Below, piece after piece: positions 18,312 through 26,965 of a DNA stretch of 64,000 nucleotides. The notes beneath the pieces are model-generated. The model saw only the letters and a list, made by a program, of their open reading frames with translations, had not been told where the DNA came from and searched no databases. The DNA comes from Bradyrhizobium diazoefficiens (GTDB lineage: Bacteria > Pseudomonadota > Alphaproteobacteria > Rhizobiales > Xanthobacteraceae), in NCBI RefSeq assembly GCF_016599855.1, contig NZ_CP067041.1, positions 4,898,001-4,962,000 on the forward strand. The letters run 5' to 3'. The position numbers and the translations under genes were made by a program. The first letter of the stretch is position 1; every line of letters starts with the position of its first letter.

Positions 18312-18327
18312 TAATTTAACGTTAACG
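18312..18327. promoter_or_regulatory. CtrA-type binding site
   Basis: TTAA (18312-18315), seven bases, then TTAAC (18323-18327) is an exact match to the CtrA consensus TTAA-N7-TTAAC. It lies 33 bases upstream of the possible minus-strand small gene and about 150 bases before the PAS gene. Binding is inferred. Confidence 0.45.
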
Positions 18328-18473
18328 ACGCAAAGGCAGCGCGCACAAGGCCGAAAACGCGCCCTCGGCATGGACGCTGCAATTCCCCTCCTGCACAACA
18401 ACACAGGGATCTCGGGTGCACTGAAGCGGGACAGGTTTGTCCCATGAGGTTGCGCCGAGGGTGAGCGTCAGTC

Positions 18474-19028
18474 ATGAAACATCCATCGAGTCGCGCATTC
18501 TTCGCGTATTGGGACAAGAAGCGCGGCAGCGCGCGGGCCCCTGACCGGGCCGATATCGACCCGGCCGCCGTGCGCGAGCTGCTGGGCGACATCTTCGTCC
18601 TGTCCTGCGAGCCGAAACTCGGCTTTCCGTTCCGCGTCGCCGGCACCCGCGTCTGCGCGCTCGCAGGCCTCGATCTCAAGGAGCGGGGCTTCGCCGCGCT
18701 GTTCACTGAGGCAAGCCGCGGCGAGATCGAGGAAATCGCGACCGTCGTCGCCGACGAGACGCTCGGCGCCATCGCCGGCGTCACGGCGCTGCGCGAGGAC
18801 GGCAGCAAGGCGCATCTCGAGCTGCTGCTGCTGCCTTTCAACGCCCGTCCGCATACGCCGGTGAGCGTAACCGGGGTGCTCGCGCCGTTCGAGGACGAAT
18901 GCGGCTCGCTCGGTCCGTTCACCGTCACCTCCTGGCGCTATCTGCACCAGCCGGAGAAGCTACTGCCGCGCGCGATCCGCAAACTGCAGATCGCACGCGG
19001 GCTGATGGTGTATGAGGGGCTGAGGTAG
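18474..19028 (+). CDS. PAS domain protein (PAS_5 family)
   Basis: The 184-residue protein matches the PAS_5 pattern throughout: FFAYWDKKRGS, APDRADIDPAAVRELLGDIFVL, FRVAGTRVCAL and a C-terminal PPFxxECGSLGPF-like stretch. This is a stand-alone sensory module with no output domain. Alphaproteobacteria carry many copies, and some link to cell-cycle or motility control. It is cytoplasmic. The ATG at 18474 follows GAGGGTGAGCGTC loosely. No operon partner is evident. Confidence 0.88.
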   Translation: MKHPSSRAFFAYWDKKRGSARAPDRADIDPAAVRELLGDIFVLSCEPKLGFPFRVAGTRVCALAGLDLKERGFAALFTEASRGEIEEIATVVADETLGAIAGVTALREDGSKAHLELLLLPFNARPHTPVSVTGVLAPFEDECGSLGPFTVTSWRYLHQPEKLLPRAIRKLQIARGLMVYEGLR

Positions 19029-19135
19029 AGCAACGTTCGCGCCGTGCGCGCAGCGCGTGCAAACGGCGCCAGCCACCATCTCTGAAGCAGATGGCGATCA
19101 GACACGCCTGCCTGCAGTCTTTGCGATCCCTCAAC

Positions 19136-19160
19136 GGAACCTTACCTGCCACGATACGTT
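19136..19160 (+). promoter_or_regulatory. EcfG-type promoter upstream of the Crp-like gene
   Basis: GGAAC (19136-19140), a 16-base spacer and CGTT (19157-19160) match the general-stress consensus exactly. Transcription would begin near 19167, leaving a leader of about 87 bases before ATG 19254. Confidence 0.55.
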
Positions 19161-19253
19161 TGCCTGTTTGCCGGGCGAGTATTGCACGGCAACGCGGCTC
19201 GGCCGCAGACGATGCGTGTCCTGGCCGCTTCCGTCGAGGGACGATTACCCGTG

Positions 19254-20042
19254 ATGGAGCACGCGACCAGAGTTGGTAATCGCCTGCTAGCTGCGTTACC
19301 GTCGGCCGATTTCGCTTTGCTTGCACCGCATTTGCGGAAGGTCCCGCTCCAACACGACGCAGTCCTGGTTCGATCGGGCGACCGGATCGATCACCTCCAC
19401 TTCCCCTGCAGTGGCGCCATCGCCCTCATCATGGAGCTGCCGAACGGACAAACGGCCGCAACCGCCGTGATCGGCAACGACGGCGCCGTCGGACTCATGA
19501 CGGCGCTCGGTCCCCTCCGCTCACCGATGACGGCGATCGTCCGCGTCGGCGGCACCGCGTTGCAAATTTCGCCCGCGCGCTTTCAGACGGCGCTCGAACG
19601 CAGTCCCGCCCTCAGAGGATTGGTTCAGGTTCTCGCCAGGGCGTTGATGACACAAATCCAGCACGTCGCGGCCTGCAATGCGCTGCACTCCGTCGAAGCC
19701 CGCTTGGCCCGCTGGCTGCTTCACATCCATGATCGGACGGATGGCGGTGACGTTCTGCCTTTGACGCAAGAGACGCTATCGGAATTGCTCGGCGTCCGGC
19801 GTACCACGGTCACGCACGTCGTGGGCGCACTTCGAACGTCAAGGGCCCTGAAATCCAGTCGGCGCGGTCAACTCGAGATCGACAGGCGTCGACTCGAGGT
19901 CGTCGCATGCGAGTGCTACAAGGTGATGAGCCGCAGGATCGATCGAATCGTTTCGCAGGATGCCTTGAGGCTCCTTCACGCCGCGCCGGCGCCGAACGAC
20001 TCCCTGCCCCCGGGCTTGCCGTTCGCCAGGGCCGGCTCGTAG
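19254..20042 (+). CDS. Crp/Fnr family transcriptional regulator
   Basis: The 262-residue protein has an N-terminal cyclic-nucleotide-binding fold (LLAPHLRKVPLQHDAVLVRSG, HLHFPCSGAIALI) and a C-terminal winged helix with LTQETLSELLGVRRTTVTHVVG as the recognition region. It lacks Fnr-type Cys clusters, and residues for cAMP contact are not clearly conserved, so its ligand is unknown. A GTG and an ATG overlap at 19251/19254 after GAGGGACG; ATG 19254 is used. It carries an EcfG-type promoter, linking it to general stress. Its last 67 bases overlap the convergent gene at 19976. Confidence 0.9.
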   Translation: MEHATRVGNRLLAALPSADFALLAPHLRKVPLQHDAVLVRSGDRIDHLHFPCSGAIALIMELPNGQTAATAVIGNDGAVGLMTALGPLRSPMTAIVRVGGTALQISPARFQTALERSPALRGLVQVLARALMTQIQHVAACNALHSVEARLARWLLHIHDRTDGGDVLPLTQETLSELLGVRRTTVTHVVGALRTSRALKSSRRGQLEIDRRRLEVVACECYKVMSRRIDRIVSQDALRLLHAAPAPNDSLPPGLPFARAGS

Positions 20043-20203
20043 ACCCAGGCCTCTTTGGCGAACCACTCGTGCGTCGCCGCGCACTTCCTGCAATATGTCC
20101 GCGAAAAGAACACTGTACTGCATCGAAATCTTTCGCGATCCATCTCGATGCCCGTCGGAATGACGCCTCCCGTTTCCGGGCACTTGATCATCACCATACC
20201 CAT
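19976..20203 (-). CDS. Small Cys-rich, probably metal-binding protein
   Basis: The 75-residue protein begins MGMVMIKCPETGGVIPTGIE. A single Cys near position 8 is followed by FRCSTVFFSRTYCRKCAATHEWF, giving C...C...C-x2-C plus nearby His, a plausible zinc-ribbon set. ATG 20203 has the strong ribosome site GGAGGAAATCAAG. Similar short proteins are frequent in Bradyrhizobium, but no function is known to me. Its 3' third overlaps the end of the Crp-like gene on the other strand. Confidence 0.75.
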   Translation of the reverse strand: MGMVMIKCPETGGVIPTGIEMDRERFRCSTVFFSRTYCRKCAATHEWFAKEAWVYEPALANGKPGGRESFGAGAA

Positions 20204-20313
20204 CTTGATTTCCTCCAGCTCGGATCACCTCACGGCGAGGGATGGCCCGTCGGCTGGATGGCATCTCTTCTGGCGAAGACGCTCATCCAGCCGATCCACG
20301 CGGCCGGTAGCTT

Positions 20314-20799
20314 TCAAGCAGTCTTGTGCAGAACCCGGTTGAAGCTCTTCTTGATCGGCTCGGTCGTCTCAATCGCGGCCTTTTGGGCCAGGTCCCAAAG
20401 CTCCCGGTTTTGTGCGGAAGCCGCTTCAAAGGTCTTGCGGCCGTGGGCGGTGGAGAGGTTCACGAGATCCGCAAACGATCTCGCATCCGCAAGCTGGGAG
20501 AGGAAGTCCAGCGCGGAAGTGGTCCTGGTGTTGGATATTTCGATGACCTTGGTGCTGTACTCGGCGGCACGCTTGGCATTGGTCGAACAGGCGTCGTAGA
20601 GAGCTCCGGTGATTTCTTCGGAAGTCGCCTTCATCTGCTCGAAACTTGCCTTGGCCCGCGCGGCGGTCGGCTCGGCGAGATTGCCGAAGATCGTCTGGAT
20701 GTTGAAAAAGGGTGCGTCGAATGGGAGCTTTGCGCTTCCGTTGGCCATTCCATTCAGCGGAGCGGCATTCGTTTCGACCTTCACATTGGCATCACTCAC
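20314..20799 (-). CDS. Phasin family protein
   Basis: The 161-residue protein is rich in Ala, Lys, Glu and Thr with amphipathic helix character throughout. It contains the phasin-type sequence ARAKASFEQMKATSEEITGAL and FDFLSQLADARSFADLVNLSTAH-like residues. Phasins coat polyhydroxyalkanoate granules or act as small stabilising proteins. The start is a GTG at 20799 preceded by AAAGGATG. The C-terminus ends in ETTEPIKKSFNRVLHK, as in family members. No PHA synthesis gene lies next to it. Confidence 0.88.
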   Translation of the reverse strand: MSDANVKVETNAAPLNGMANGSAKLPFDAPFFNIQTIFGNLAEPTAARAKASFEQMKATSEEITGALYDACSTNAKRAAEYSTKVIEISNTRTTSALDFLSQLADARSFADLVNLSTAHGRKTFEAASAQNRELWDLAQKAAIETTEPIKKSFNRVLHKTA

Positions 20800-21234
20800 G
20801 GGCTTTCATCCTTTCAAGCGAAACTAGATAATGGATTGAAGACTCCCCGACGCGTCCAGGTGCTTGCTGCACCGGGACACCAGTGCTCCTACTTTCACGT
20901 TGGTGGGATGCCGCTGCGGATGTCCCGCTCTCGCCCCCTGCCGGAGCCAACTATGGCCAACGACAATCGAAGTTTCTGTTCGCTTTCGGACTCTTGACTT
21001 GATTTAATTCGAATCATGCATTGACGCGGCGCACACACCGCATCCCGCCTCTTTAAAGTTGCTGCAATCGTATGCGCCAACTTGAGATTAGTAGCCCGCG
21101 TTGGCGTCGGACATCGCCAGCATCAGCCGATGCCCTGCCGCGCATGATCGATCCGTCACGGCATCGCAAGATGCCAGGCGTGTCGCCGCGCAATCGGGCG
21201 GCATCATCGCGGTCTGCGCTGACAGTGCAGCAGT
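20800..21234. other. Intergenic region between phasin and helicase genes
   Basis: The end at 20800 must hold the phasin promoter. An A/T-richer patch at about 20990-21020 contains TTGACTTGATTTAATTCGAA, including a TGATT-N7-AATCA dyad that could bind a regulator. No gene is supported. Confidence 0.45.
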
Positions 21235-23208
21235 TCAGCTGCGGCGCTTCTTCTTACTCTTCTTACCCGGCGCACCCGGCCATTCGGTAACCGACGGCGC
21301 ATATTTGGCGTCACCGGATTTGCTTCCGAATTTCTTGTTTTTCGTCCCAAACGCCGGCTTGGCGAATTTGCCGCCGTCATGAGGCTTGGCGTGCGGCTTG
21401 CCTTGATGCTTGGCTTCTGCCTTTCCCCGCGGCCTGTCGTGCTGCTTCGGCCCGTTCGCGTTCCATGCTCCGTCGGTGCGGCGGACAACATGATCGTCGT
21501 CACCTTCATCGCGCCGCGGCGCGTGCGACCGCTTCTCTGCCGGCACCGCACCGGTCATCGGCTCAATGCGGATGCTGTCTTCCTTGTCCGGACGCTTGAC
21601 CTTGGCGGCGAAGGATTCCGCGACCCGCTCGGAGATCTCGAACTCGGTCGTGGTGTCCATGACCTTGATCGCGCCGATGTCGCGCTTGTCGATGCCGCCG
21701 CGGCGGCAGATCATCGGCAACAGCCACCGCGCCTCCGCATTCTTGCGCCGTCCGATGGCAGCCCGGAACCAGACGGTGGGCTCTGCCATGACATGCTTCG
21801 GCGATGATTTTCCTGATTTGCCGTGAGGCTTCTCGGACCGATCGTTGCGCGGCTTTTGATCGTCGCGATGACGATCGTTGCGCGGCCGGCTGCTTCGCTC
21901 GCCGGGATCGATGATATCTTCCGGCGACGGCAGCCGCGCGCGATAGAGCCGCGCGAGCGCTGCGGCGATATCCTCGGCGGACCGCTCGGCCAACAAGGCC
22001 TTCGCCAGCTCGAGATCGTCGGCGGTCGTCTCCTCGGTGAACAACACGTCCTTCATGCGATCATGATCGAGCTTGCGTATCTCATCCGCCTGCGGCGCCG
22101 TACCCCAATTCGCCTCGATGCCGGACAAATTCAGCAAGACCTCCGCACGCCGCCGTCGTATCGGCGGCACCAGCAGGACGCTTGTTCCCTTTCGGCCCGC
22201 ACGTCCGGTGCGGCCGGAGCGGTGCTGCATGACCTCCGGGTCGTTCGGCAGGTCGGCGTGAATGACGAGGTCGAGGCTCGGCAGGTCGATGCCGCGCGCG
22301 GCGACGTCGGTTGCCACGCAGACGCGGGACCGTCCGTCCCGCAACGACTGGAGCGCGGTGGTGCGCTCGTTCTGGGTCAATTCGCCTGACAGCGCGACCA
22401 CGGAGAAGCCGCGCTCCAGCAGGGCCGCCTGCAAATGCCTAACGGCATCGCGGGTGTTGCAGAACACCAGCGCGCTCGGCGCTTCGTAGAAGCGCAGCAC
22501 GTTGACGACCGCGTGCTCGACATCGCCGGGGGCGACCCGGATAGCGCGGTACTCGATATCGGCGTGACCGCCTTCATCGCCGGCGACCTCGATCCGAAAC
22601 GCATCCTGCTGATACTGCCTGGCGAGCGCCACGATGCCGCGCGGGAACGTCGCCGAGAACAGCAGCGTGCGCCGCGTCTCCGGCGTGGTCTCGAGGATGA
22701 ACTCCATGTCCTCGCGAAAGCCGAGATTGAGCATCTCGTCGGCCTCGTCGAGCACGACGACCTTCAATTCCGAGATGTCGAGACGGCCGCGCCGCAGATG
22801 ATCGCACAGGCGGCCGGGAGTGCCGACGACGATGTGGGCGCCCGCGGCAAGCTCGCGCTGCTCGCGGCGCGGATCCATGCCGCCGACGCAGGAGACGACG
22901 CGCGCCTTCGCATGCTCATAGAGCCAGGTGAGTTCGCGCTGGACCTGCAAGGCGAGCTCCCGGGTCGGCGCGACGATCAGGGCCAGCGGCGCTGCGGCCT
23001 GCTCGAACCGCTCGGCGCCATCGAGCAGGTCCTTGGCCATGGCCAGACCGTAAGCGACGGTCTTGCCCGAGCCGGTCTGGGCCGACACCAGGAGGTCGCG
23101 GTCGACCGCATCCTCGCCGAGCACGGCGAGCTGAACCGGGGTCGGTGAATCGTAATTGCGCTCAGCCAAGGCACGGGCGAGCGGCGGGGTCAGGGCCGGA
23201 AAAGACAC
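21235..23208 (-). CDS. DEAD-box ATP-dependent RNA helicase (DeaD/CsdA type)
   Basis: The 657-residue protein has all core motifs: AQTGSGKT, PTRELALQ, LDEADEML, SATFP, ATDVAARGIDL and HRSGRTGRAG. A C-terminal DbpA-like RNA-binding domain lies near residues 465-545, with WFRAAIGRRKNAEARWLLPMIC at its start. The last 100 residues are basic with many His and Lys, ending KKSKKKRRS. It remodels RNA, typically in ribosome assembly or cold adaptation. A GTG start at 23208 lacks a clear ribosome site. It is the largest gene of the region and stands alone. Confidence 0.94.
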   Translation of the reverse strand: MSFPALTPPLARALAERNYDSPTPVQLAVLGEDAVDRDLLVSAQTGSGKTVAYGLAMAKDLLDGAERFEQAAAPLALIVAPTRELALQVQRELTWLYEHAKARVVSCVGGMDPRREQRELAAGAHIVVGTPGRLCDHLRRGRLDISELKVVVLDEADEMLNLGFREDMEFILETTPETRRTLLFSATFPRGIVALARQYQQDAFRIEVAGDEGGHADIEYRAIRVAPGDVEHAVVNVLRFYEAPSALVFCNTRDAVRHLQAALLERGFSVVALSGELTQNERTTALQSLRDGRSRVCVATDVAARGIDLPSLDLVIHADLPNDPEVMQHRSGRTGRAGRKGTSVLLVPPIRRRRAEVLLNLSGIEANWGTAPQADEIRKLDHDRMKDVLFTEETTADDLELAKALLAERSAEDIAAALARLYRARLPSPEDIIDPGERSSRPRNDRHRDDQKPRNDRSEKPHGKSGKSSPKHVMAEPTVWFRAAIGRRKNAEARWLLPMICRRGGIDKRDIGAIKVMDTTTEFEISERVAESFAAKVKRPDKEDSIRIEPMTGAVPAEKRSHAPRRDEGDDDHVVRRTDGAWNANGPKQHDRPRGKAEAKHQGKPHAKPHDGGKFAKPAFGTKNKKFGSKSGDAKYAPSVTEWPGAPGKKSKKKRRS

Positions 23209-23713
23209 GAGATGGAAACCTTGGTTGGTCCGGGGGCGCGGAACGGAAAGCCGAGGGGCGTGATGCTGCAGTCACTGCAGAAGGCCCGGTCACACCCATG
23301 ATGATTTTGATTTGGACGCTCTTTACGCCAGAAGCGGCCAAATCACCATGGCTTTGATGCATGGCATTGGCGACAGGGTGAACAACCCCGGGGGCGCTCC
23401 CGCAGCGCTTTTTGGCGTGCTTTGGTTGCCTCCAGCACGCTTTTGGACCCGGAACGGCGGACTTTTGCAGTCATCTTGCCTAAATTGCGCGCGCGGTCGT
23501 CGTGATCGTCGGCCAACGCATGATCCTTGTCACGGCGCAGCGCGAGTTCGACCTCGGATCGTCGGGCCGGACGAACGCATCGTGCGGGAGCTGGAGGGTA
23601 TCAAAGTGATGGGCGCGATGCTGGCGAAGGCGAGCGGGATATGACGCTTTCGAACCCTTGCCAGTCTGGAGGCTCGATCCCAAATCGTTTTTCGACCAAA
23701 TCAGGGGATGAAC
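23209..23713. other. Intergenic region with a possible gene remnant
   Basis: Next to the helicase start there is a 15-base palindrome (CTGCAGT-C-ACTGCAG, 23268-23282). Around 23555-23644 a plus-strand frame reads RIVGPDERIVRELEGIKVMG with strong G/C third positions, then stops. It lacks an N-terminal half and looks like the tail of a decayed gene. Nothing else is identifiable. Confidence 0.4.
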
Positions 23714-24106
23714 ATGAGTGACGGAATATCGCTGGCCGACAAGCTATCGACCTTCCAAGATCACTGGTCGCCGCGCACGATCACGACATTCAACGATTGC
23801 GACGTGATGGTCGTGAAGGTGAAGGGAGAATTCACCTGGCACAAGCACGACGACACCGACGATTTCTTTCTGGTCCTGAAAGGCCAGCTGAAGATCGAGC
23901 TGCGGGACCGCACCGTGACGCTCGGACCGGGCGAGCTCTACGTCGTGCCCAAAGGTGTCGAACATCGCCCGGTCGCGTGCGAAGAGGTCCATCTGCTGCT
24001 GATAGAGCCATCCGGCACGCCGAACACGGGCGACAAGGCACGGCCGCAGCGCGCAAGCTCGTATAGAGGACGCGGCTCTAATCCCTTGACGTCACGAGCC
24101 TGCTGA
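23714..24106 (+). CDS. Cupin domain protein with probable frameshifted C-terminus
   Basis: The 130-residue protein has both cupin motifs: FTWHKHDDTDDFFLVLKGQL and LGPGELYVVPKGVEHRPVA, with metal-type His and Glu. It is a small mononuclear cupin of unknown substrate. ATG 23714 is preceded by AGGGG. After residue GTPNTGDKA the frame continues as a basic tail with poor character. A one-base shift near 24038 would give a TAAARKLV ending at 24066, the tail I expect for this family. The present frame instead runs on to 24106 and overlaps the convergent gene by 29 bases. Confidence 0.8.
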   Translation: MSDGISLADKLSTFQDHWSPRTITTFNDCDVMVVKVKGEFTWHKHDDTDDFFLVLKGQLKIELRDRTVTLGPGELYVVPKGVEHRPVACEEVHLLLIEPSGTPNTGDKARPQRASSYRGRGSNPLTSRAC

Positions 24107-24590
24107 AGCTGCCGGCCAGCCTTGCTCTGACCCGCACGACATAATCTTTTGCCGCGCCGCTCAAGGCGCGGATGGCGCGCCAGGCTTCAGTTGCCTGCAG
24201 CCATGCACGCATCTCGATGAATTTCCCGTAGCCCCACGCGAATGCCGGGATCCGCATCAGCTTGTCACGCGTGAGATGGAACAGGCGCTCGACCAGCACG
24301 AGCTTGAGCAGCTCGCAGCCGACAAACGCCGCCACACCGCTCAGGAACTGGCCGGTCGCGACGAGGTAGGCGGCCACCGGCTTGATCGGCTCCAGAATGA
24401 TCACTGGCACGGAAAACAGCGCAAGCGACGGATAGGGCGGCAGCGACTTGATCCAGGCCCGCAAGCGCTTGAATTCGAAATGCCGCGCAAGCCAGCGGGA
24501 GATCGGCATCGCCACGGCCATGAACAACGCATCTACCAGAAAGTAGATGGCAGCCAGGACATAGGTGATGGGCCTCAGGATCCGCTTCAC
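24078..24590 (-). CDS. Small membrane protein, unknown function
   Basis: From a GTG start at 24590 the product is 170 residues. It begins VKRILRPITYVLAAIYFLVD, a likely signal anchor. A second hydrophobic stretch is ALFSVPVIILEPIKPVAAYLVATG and a third is FLSGVAAFVGCELLKLVLVE. The C-terminal third is basic and helical. The EPIKP loop between helices recalls bacterial membrane proteins of unknown role. The frame is open upstream to an ATG, but that extension is not gene-like. No partner is evident. Confidence 0.75.
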   Translation of the reverse strand: MKRILRPITYVLAAIYFLVDALFMAVAMPISRWLARHFEFKRLRAWIKSLPPYPSLALFSVPVIILEPIKPVAAYLVATGQFLSGVAAFVGCELLKLVLVERLFHLTRDKLMRIPAFAWGYGKFIEMRAWLQATEAWRAIRALSGAAKDYVVRVRARLAGSFSRLVTSRD

Positions 24591-24796
24591 GATGACTCTC
24601 CCGCGGAGTGAAAGCCGGAACTGGGGCCTAAGTTTCGCCCCCGCGTGAATAACTCGCGGATTCCCTATGGAACTTTTTGGGGCATTCGCCCCGGGGCCCG
24701 ATTCAGATCTCAGCATAGGCGCCGAAGGGCGCGCGGGCAGGCTTTGTCTGTTTGTGCATGCGTGGTCTTATTCCAAAACATCAATGCCAGGATTCC

Positions 24797-25948
24797 TCAC
24801 TCCACCAATTCCGGCCACGGCACGATGGTCGACTTCACCGTCTTCATCGCCATCGCGTCCTTCACGGCTCGCGCGACGCCTTCTTCCGTGAACGGATAGA
24901 TGGTCTGCATCTTCAGCCAGGGATATTTATCGCGGGTGCGGTAGAGCATGTCGACGCCGAGCGGCAGATCGTTGCCGGTAAAGCCCCAGGAGCCCAACAC
25001 GTTGAGGTCCTTGGTGCAGATGCGGTGCCAGGAGGTGTCGATCGAGCCGGCGTCGGTGAACTGGCCCATCTCGACATAGGTGCCGCCGTCGCGCAGCATC
25101 TCGATGCCTTCGGGGCCGGCTGAGGGATGGCCCGAGCAGTCCATCACGAGATCGGCGCCGAAACCGCCGACGATCTCGCGCACGCGCGCGATGCGCTCCT
25201 GCGCCGATGTGAGCTCTTCGATGTTGACCGTCGCTTCCGCGCCGAACTCGCGCGCGAGCTTGAGCCGCGGCTCCTCCGGCGCGCCGACGCAGATCACGCG
25301 CCCTGCTCCCATCTCCCTGGCCGCCGCGACCGCGAGAATTCCGATCGGGCCGGAGCCCTGGATCACCACCGTGTCGGCCCAGGTGAAGCCGCCGGCGCGG
25401 CTTGCGCGGTTAAAGGCGCGGACGCAGGAGGTCAGCGGCTCCGACAGCGCGCCGAGCCGCAGCGACATGTCATCGGGCAGCTTGTAGATCTTGGTGCCCG
25501 GCAGCATGTCGAGATCGACATAGACATACTCGGCCCATCCGCCCCACAGATGCGGCGCCTTGTCGAAGCCGAGATAGCGGCCGTAATAGACCGGCGTCAG
25601 GCATTTGTTGGCGGTCTGCGGATAATGAATGCAGTAATAGCAGCGCCCGCATGGCATCAGCGGCGGGATCATCACTTTTGATCCGATCGCCAGTGGCTTG
25701 CTCATAAAATCCTCGGTGAACTCGTCGCCGCATTCGACGATGATTCCGCCGAGCTCGTGGCCGAGCGTGAACGGCCAGGGCAGCGGCTTCGGCCAATGTC
25801 CCTTCAGGATATGCAGATCGGTACCGCAGACGCCGCAGGCACCGATCTTGATCAGCGCGGCCTTGCGGCCGACCTTCGGCCACGGCACGGTGCGGATGAC
25901 GGGCTCCGAGCCCGGCCCTGCGTAGGTGCAGACGCGGATTTGGTCCAT
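24797..25948 (-). CDS. Zinc-dependent medium-chain alcohol dehydrogenase family protein
   Basis: The 383-residue protein is an MDR dehydrogenase. Catalytic zinc residues are Cys41 (ACGVCGTD) and His64-Glu65 (LGHELGG). The structural zinc site is present as PCGRCYYC with a later Cys. The nucleotide-binding motif is GSGPIGILAVAAAR. It should oxidise an alcohol, polyol or amino alcohol with NAD(P); the substrate cannot be assigned. The ATG at 25948 fits family length. No pathway genes adjoin it. Confidence 0.9.
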   Translation of the reverse strand: MDQIRVCTYAGPGSEPVIRTVPWPKVGRKAALIKIGACGVCGTDLHILKGHWPKPLPWPFTLGHELGGIIVECGDEFTEDFMSKPLAIGSKVMIPPLMPCGRCYYCIHYPQTANKCLTPVYYGRYLGFDKAPHLWGGWAEYVYVDLDMLPGTKIYKLPDDMSLRLGALSEPLTSCVRAFNRASRAGGFTWADTVVIQGSGPIGILAVAAAREMGAGRVICVGAPEEPRLKLAREFGAEATVNIEELTSAQERIARVREIVGGFGADLVMDCSGHPSAGPEGIEMLRDGGTYVEMGQFTDAGSIDTSWHRICTKDLNVLGSWGFTGNDLPLGVDMLYRTRDKYPWLKMQTIYPFTEEGVARAVKDAMAMKTVKSTIVPWPELVE

Positions 25949-26116
25949 GGGGTTTCCTCGGCTCCCGCTTGTTGTGATTGATGGTGCGGGCTGCGATCAG
26001 CCTATGACAGCCTTGCGAGGTTGGAAATACCAAGGGCACGTTGACACGCCGCAGTTGTATCCGCAGGCTGCACATGGCGAGGCAAGCCTGCTTCGGACCT
26101 CCGCCGGGATCAGACC

Positions 26117-26634
26117 ATGAAATTGCGAGCGCCTGCGTTGATCGTGTTCGGCGGCCTTCCCGGCACCGGAAAGACGACGGTCGCTCGCGAGCTGACACAA
26201 CGGCTCGCCGCAACCTATCTCCGGATCGATACTATTGAGCAGACCTTGCGGAGTGCAGGTCTCGCAGTTGGGGTCATGGATACGCCGTCGCGAACGCTCT
26301 TGCCGCTGAAAATCTCAAGCTTCGCCGCACCGTCATTGCCGATTGCGTAAATCCGGTGCTGGCAAGCCGGGCCGGCTGGCGGCAGACCGCCCTGCAGAAC
26401 TCGGCACATATCGTCGAGATCGAGATGGTCTGTAGCGACATGGCTTTGCACCGGCGGCGCGTTGAAGGCCGAGCTCCCGACATCAGCGGTCACAAACTGC
26501 CAAGCTGGGACGACATAGCGAAGCGCCACTATGAATCCTGGGATCAGGAGCATCTTGTACTCGATGCCGCCGATGGCGCGGTTGATCGTCTCGTCAAACA
26601 GGCCGAAGCCTATATTCGCGGTAAGATCGGTTAG
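26117..26634 (+). pseudogene. Frameshifted P-loop kinase/ATPase gene
   Basis: The 5' part encodes FGGLPGTGKTTVARELTQRL, an intact Walker A, and ATYLRIDTIEQTLRSAG. After GVM the frame changes: the correct continuation YAVANALAAENLKLRRTVIA lies in the next frame from 26280, followed by DCVNPVLASRAGW and HRRRVEGRAPDISGH to the stop at 26632-26634. A single-base loss (or two-base gain) near 26277 explains this. The original gene is an AAA-type kinase of about 170 residues that uses ATP on a small-molecule substrate. As read, only a 77-residue fragment would be made. Confidence 0.85.
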
Positions 26635-26965
26635 GCCGTTGCCGCCGTCGAGGAGACCTGGATATCGCTACGCTCCCCCGGGCGCGGGACCGTGGCTCCC
26701 ATACCCATGAGCGCTCACCAGCGACCGTGTAGGGACGGCTCCAGTCCTACCTAGGTGAGATTGAACCCGCTTGCGCAAAATCCCTTGGACGCGTCCGGCT
26801 CGTTCGTGGCGCGTTGACGGTAATTGGCCTGCCTGCCCTTGGTGTGGCTTTTCGAGCGCATTGTGTCCGTTCGTAATCGACGCGCCAAATCATAACGCGG
26901 CATTAACCCTGTGCATCTTAGGGTCGTGTCGGACTCCGCCCGGGCGGGGGGTCGGGTAGTTGAAA
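26635..26965. other. Intergenic region upstream of the PilZ gene
   Basis: Nothing gene-like was found in these 331 bases. The segment near 26890-26945 should hold the promoter of the PilZ gene, but no confident -35/-10 pair is visible. Confidence 0.4.

Larger units (their letters stand above)
17939..18473. other. Long intergenic region with terminator, repeat, possible small gene and CtrA-type site
   Basis: These 535 bases lie between the rhomboid (minus) and PAS (plus) genes. In minus-strand order they contain a TTAA-N7-TTAAC site (18312-18327), a possible 42-codon frame (18151-18279), a degenerate Rhizobiales palindrome (18113-18156) and an intrinsic terminator (18015-18052). All are listed separately. 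The 18330-18473 stretch upstream of the PAS gene shows nothing definite. Confidence 0.5.

Noticed and set aside
23312..23644. Plus-strand frame ending RELEGIKVMGAMLAKASGI
   Set aside because: Only the last 30 codons look coding; the first part lacks bias and a ribosome site. Noted as a possible remnant, not a gene.
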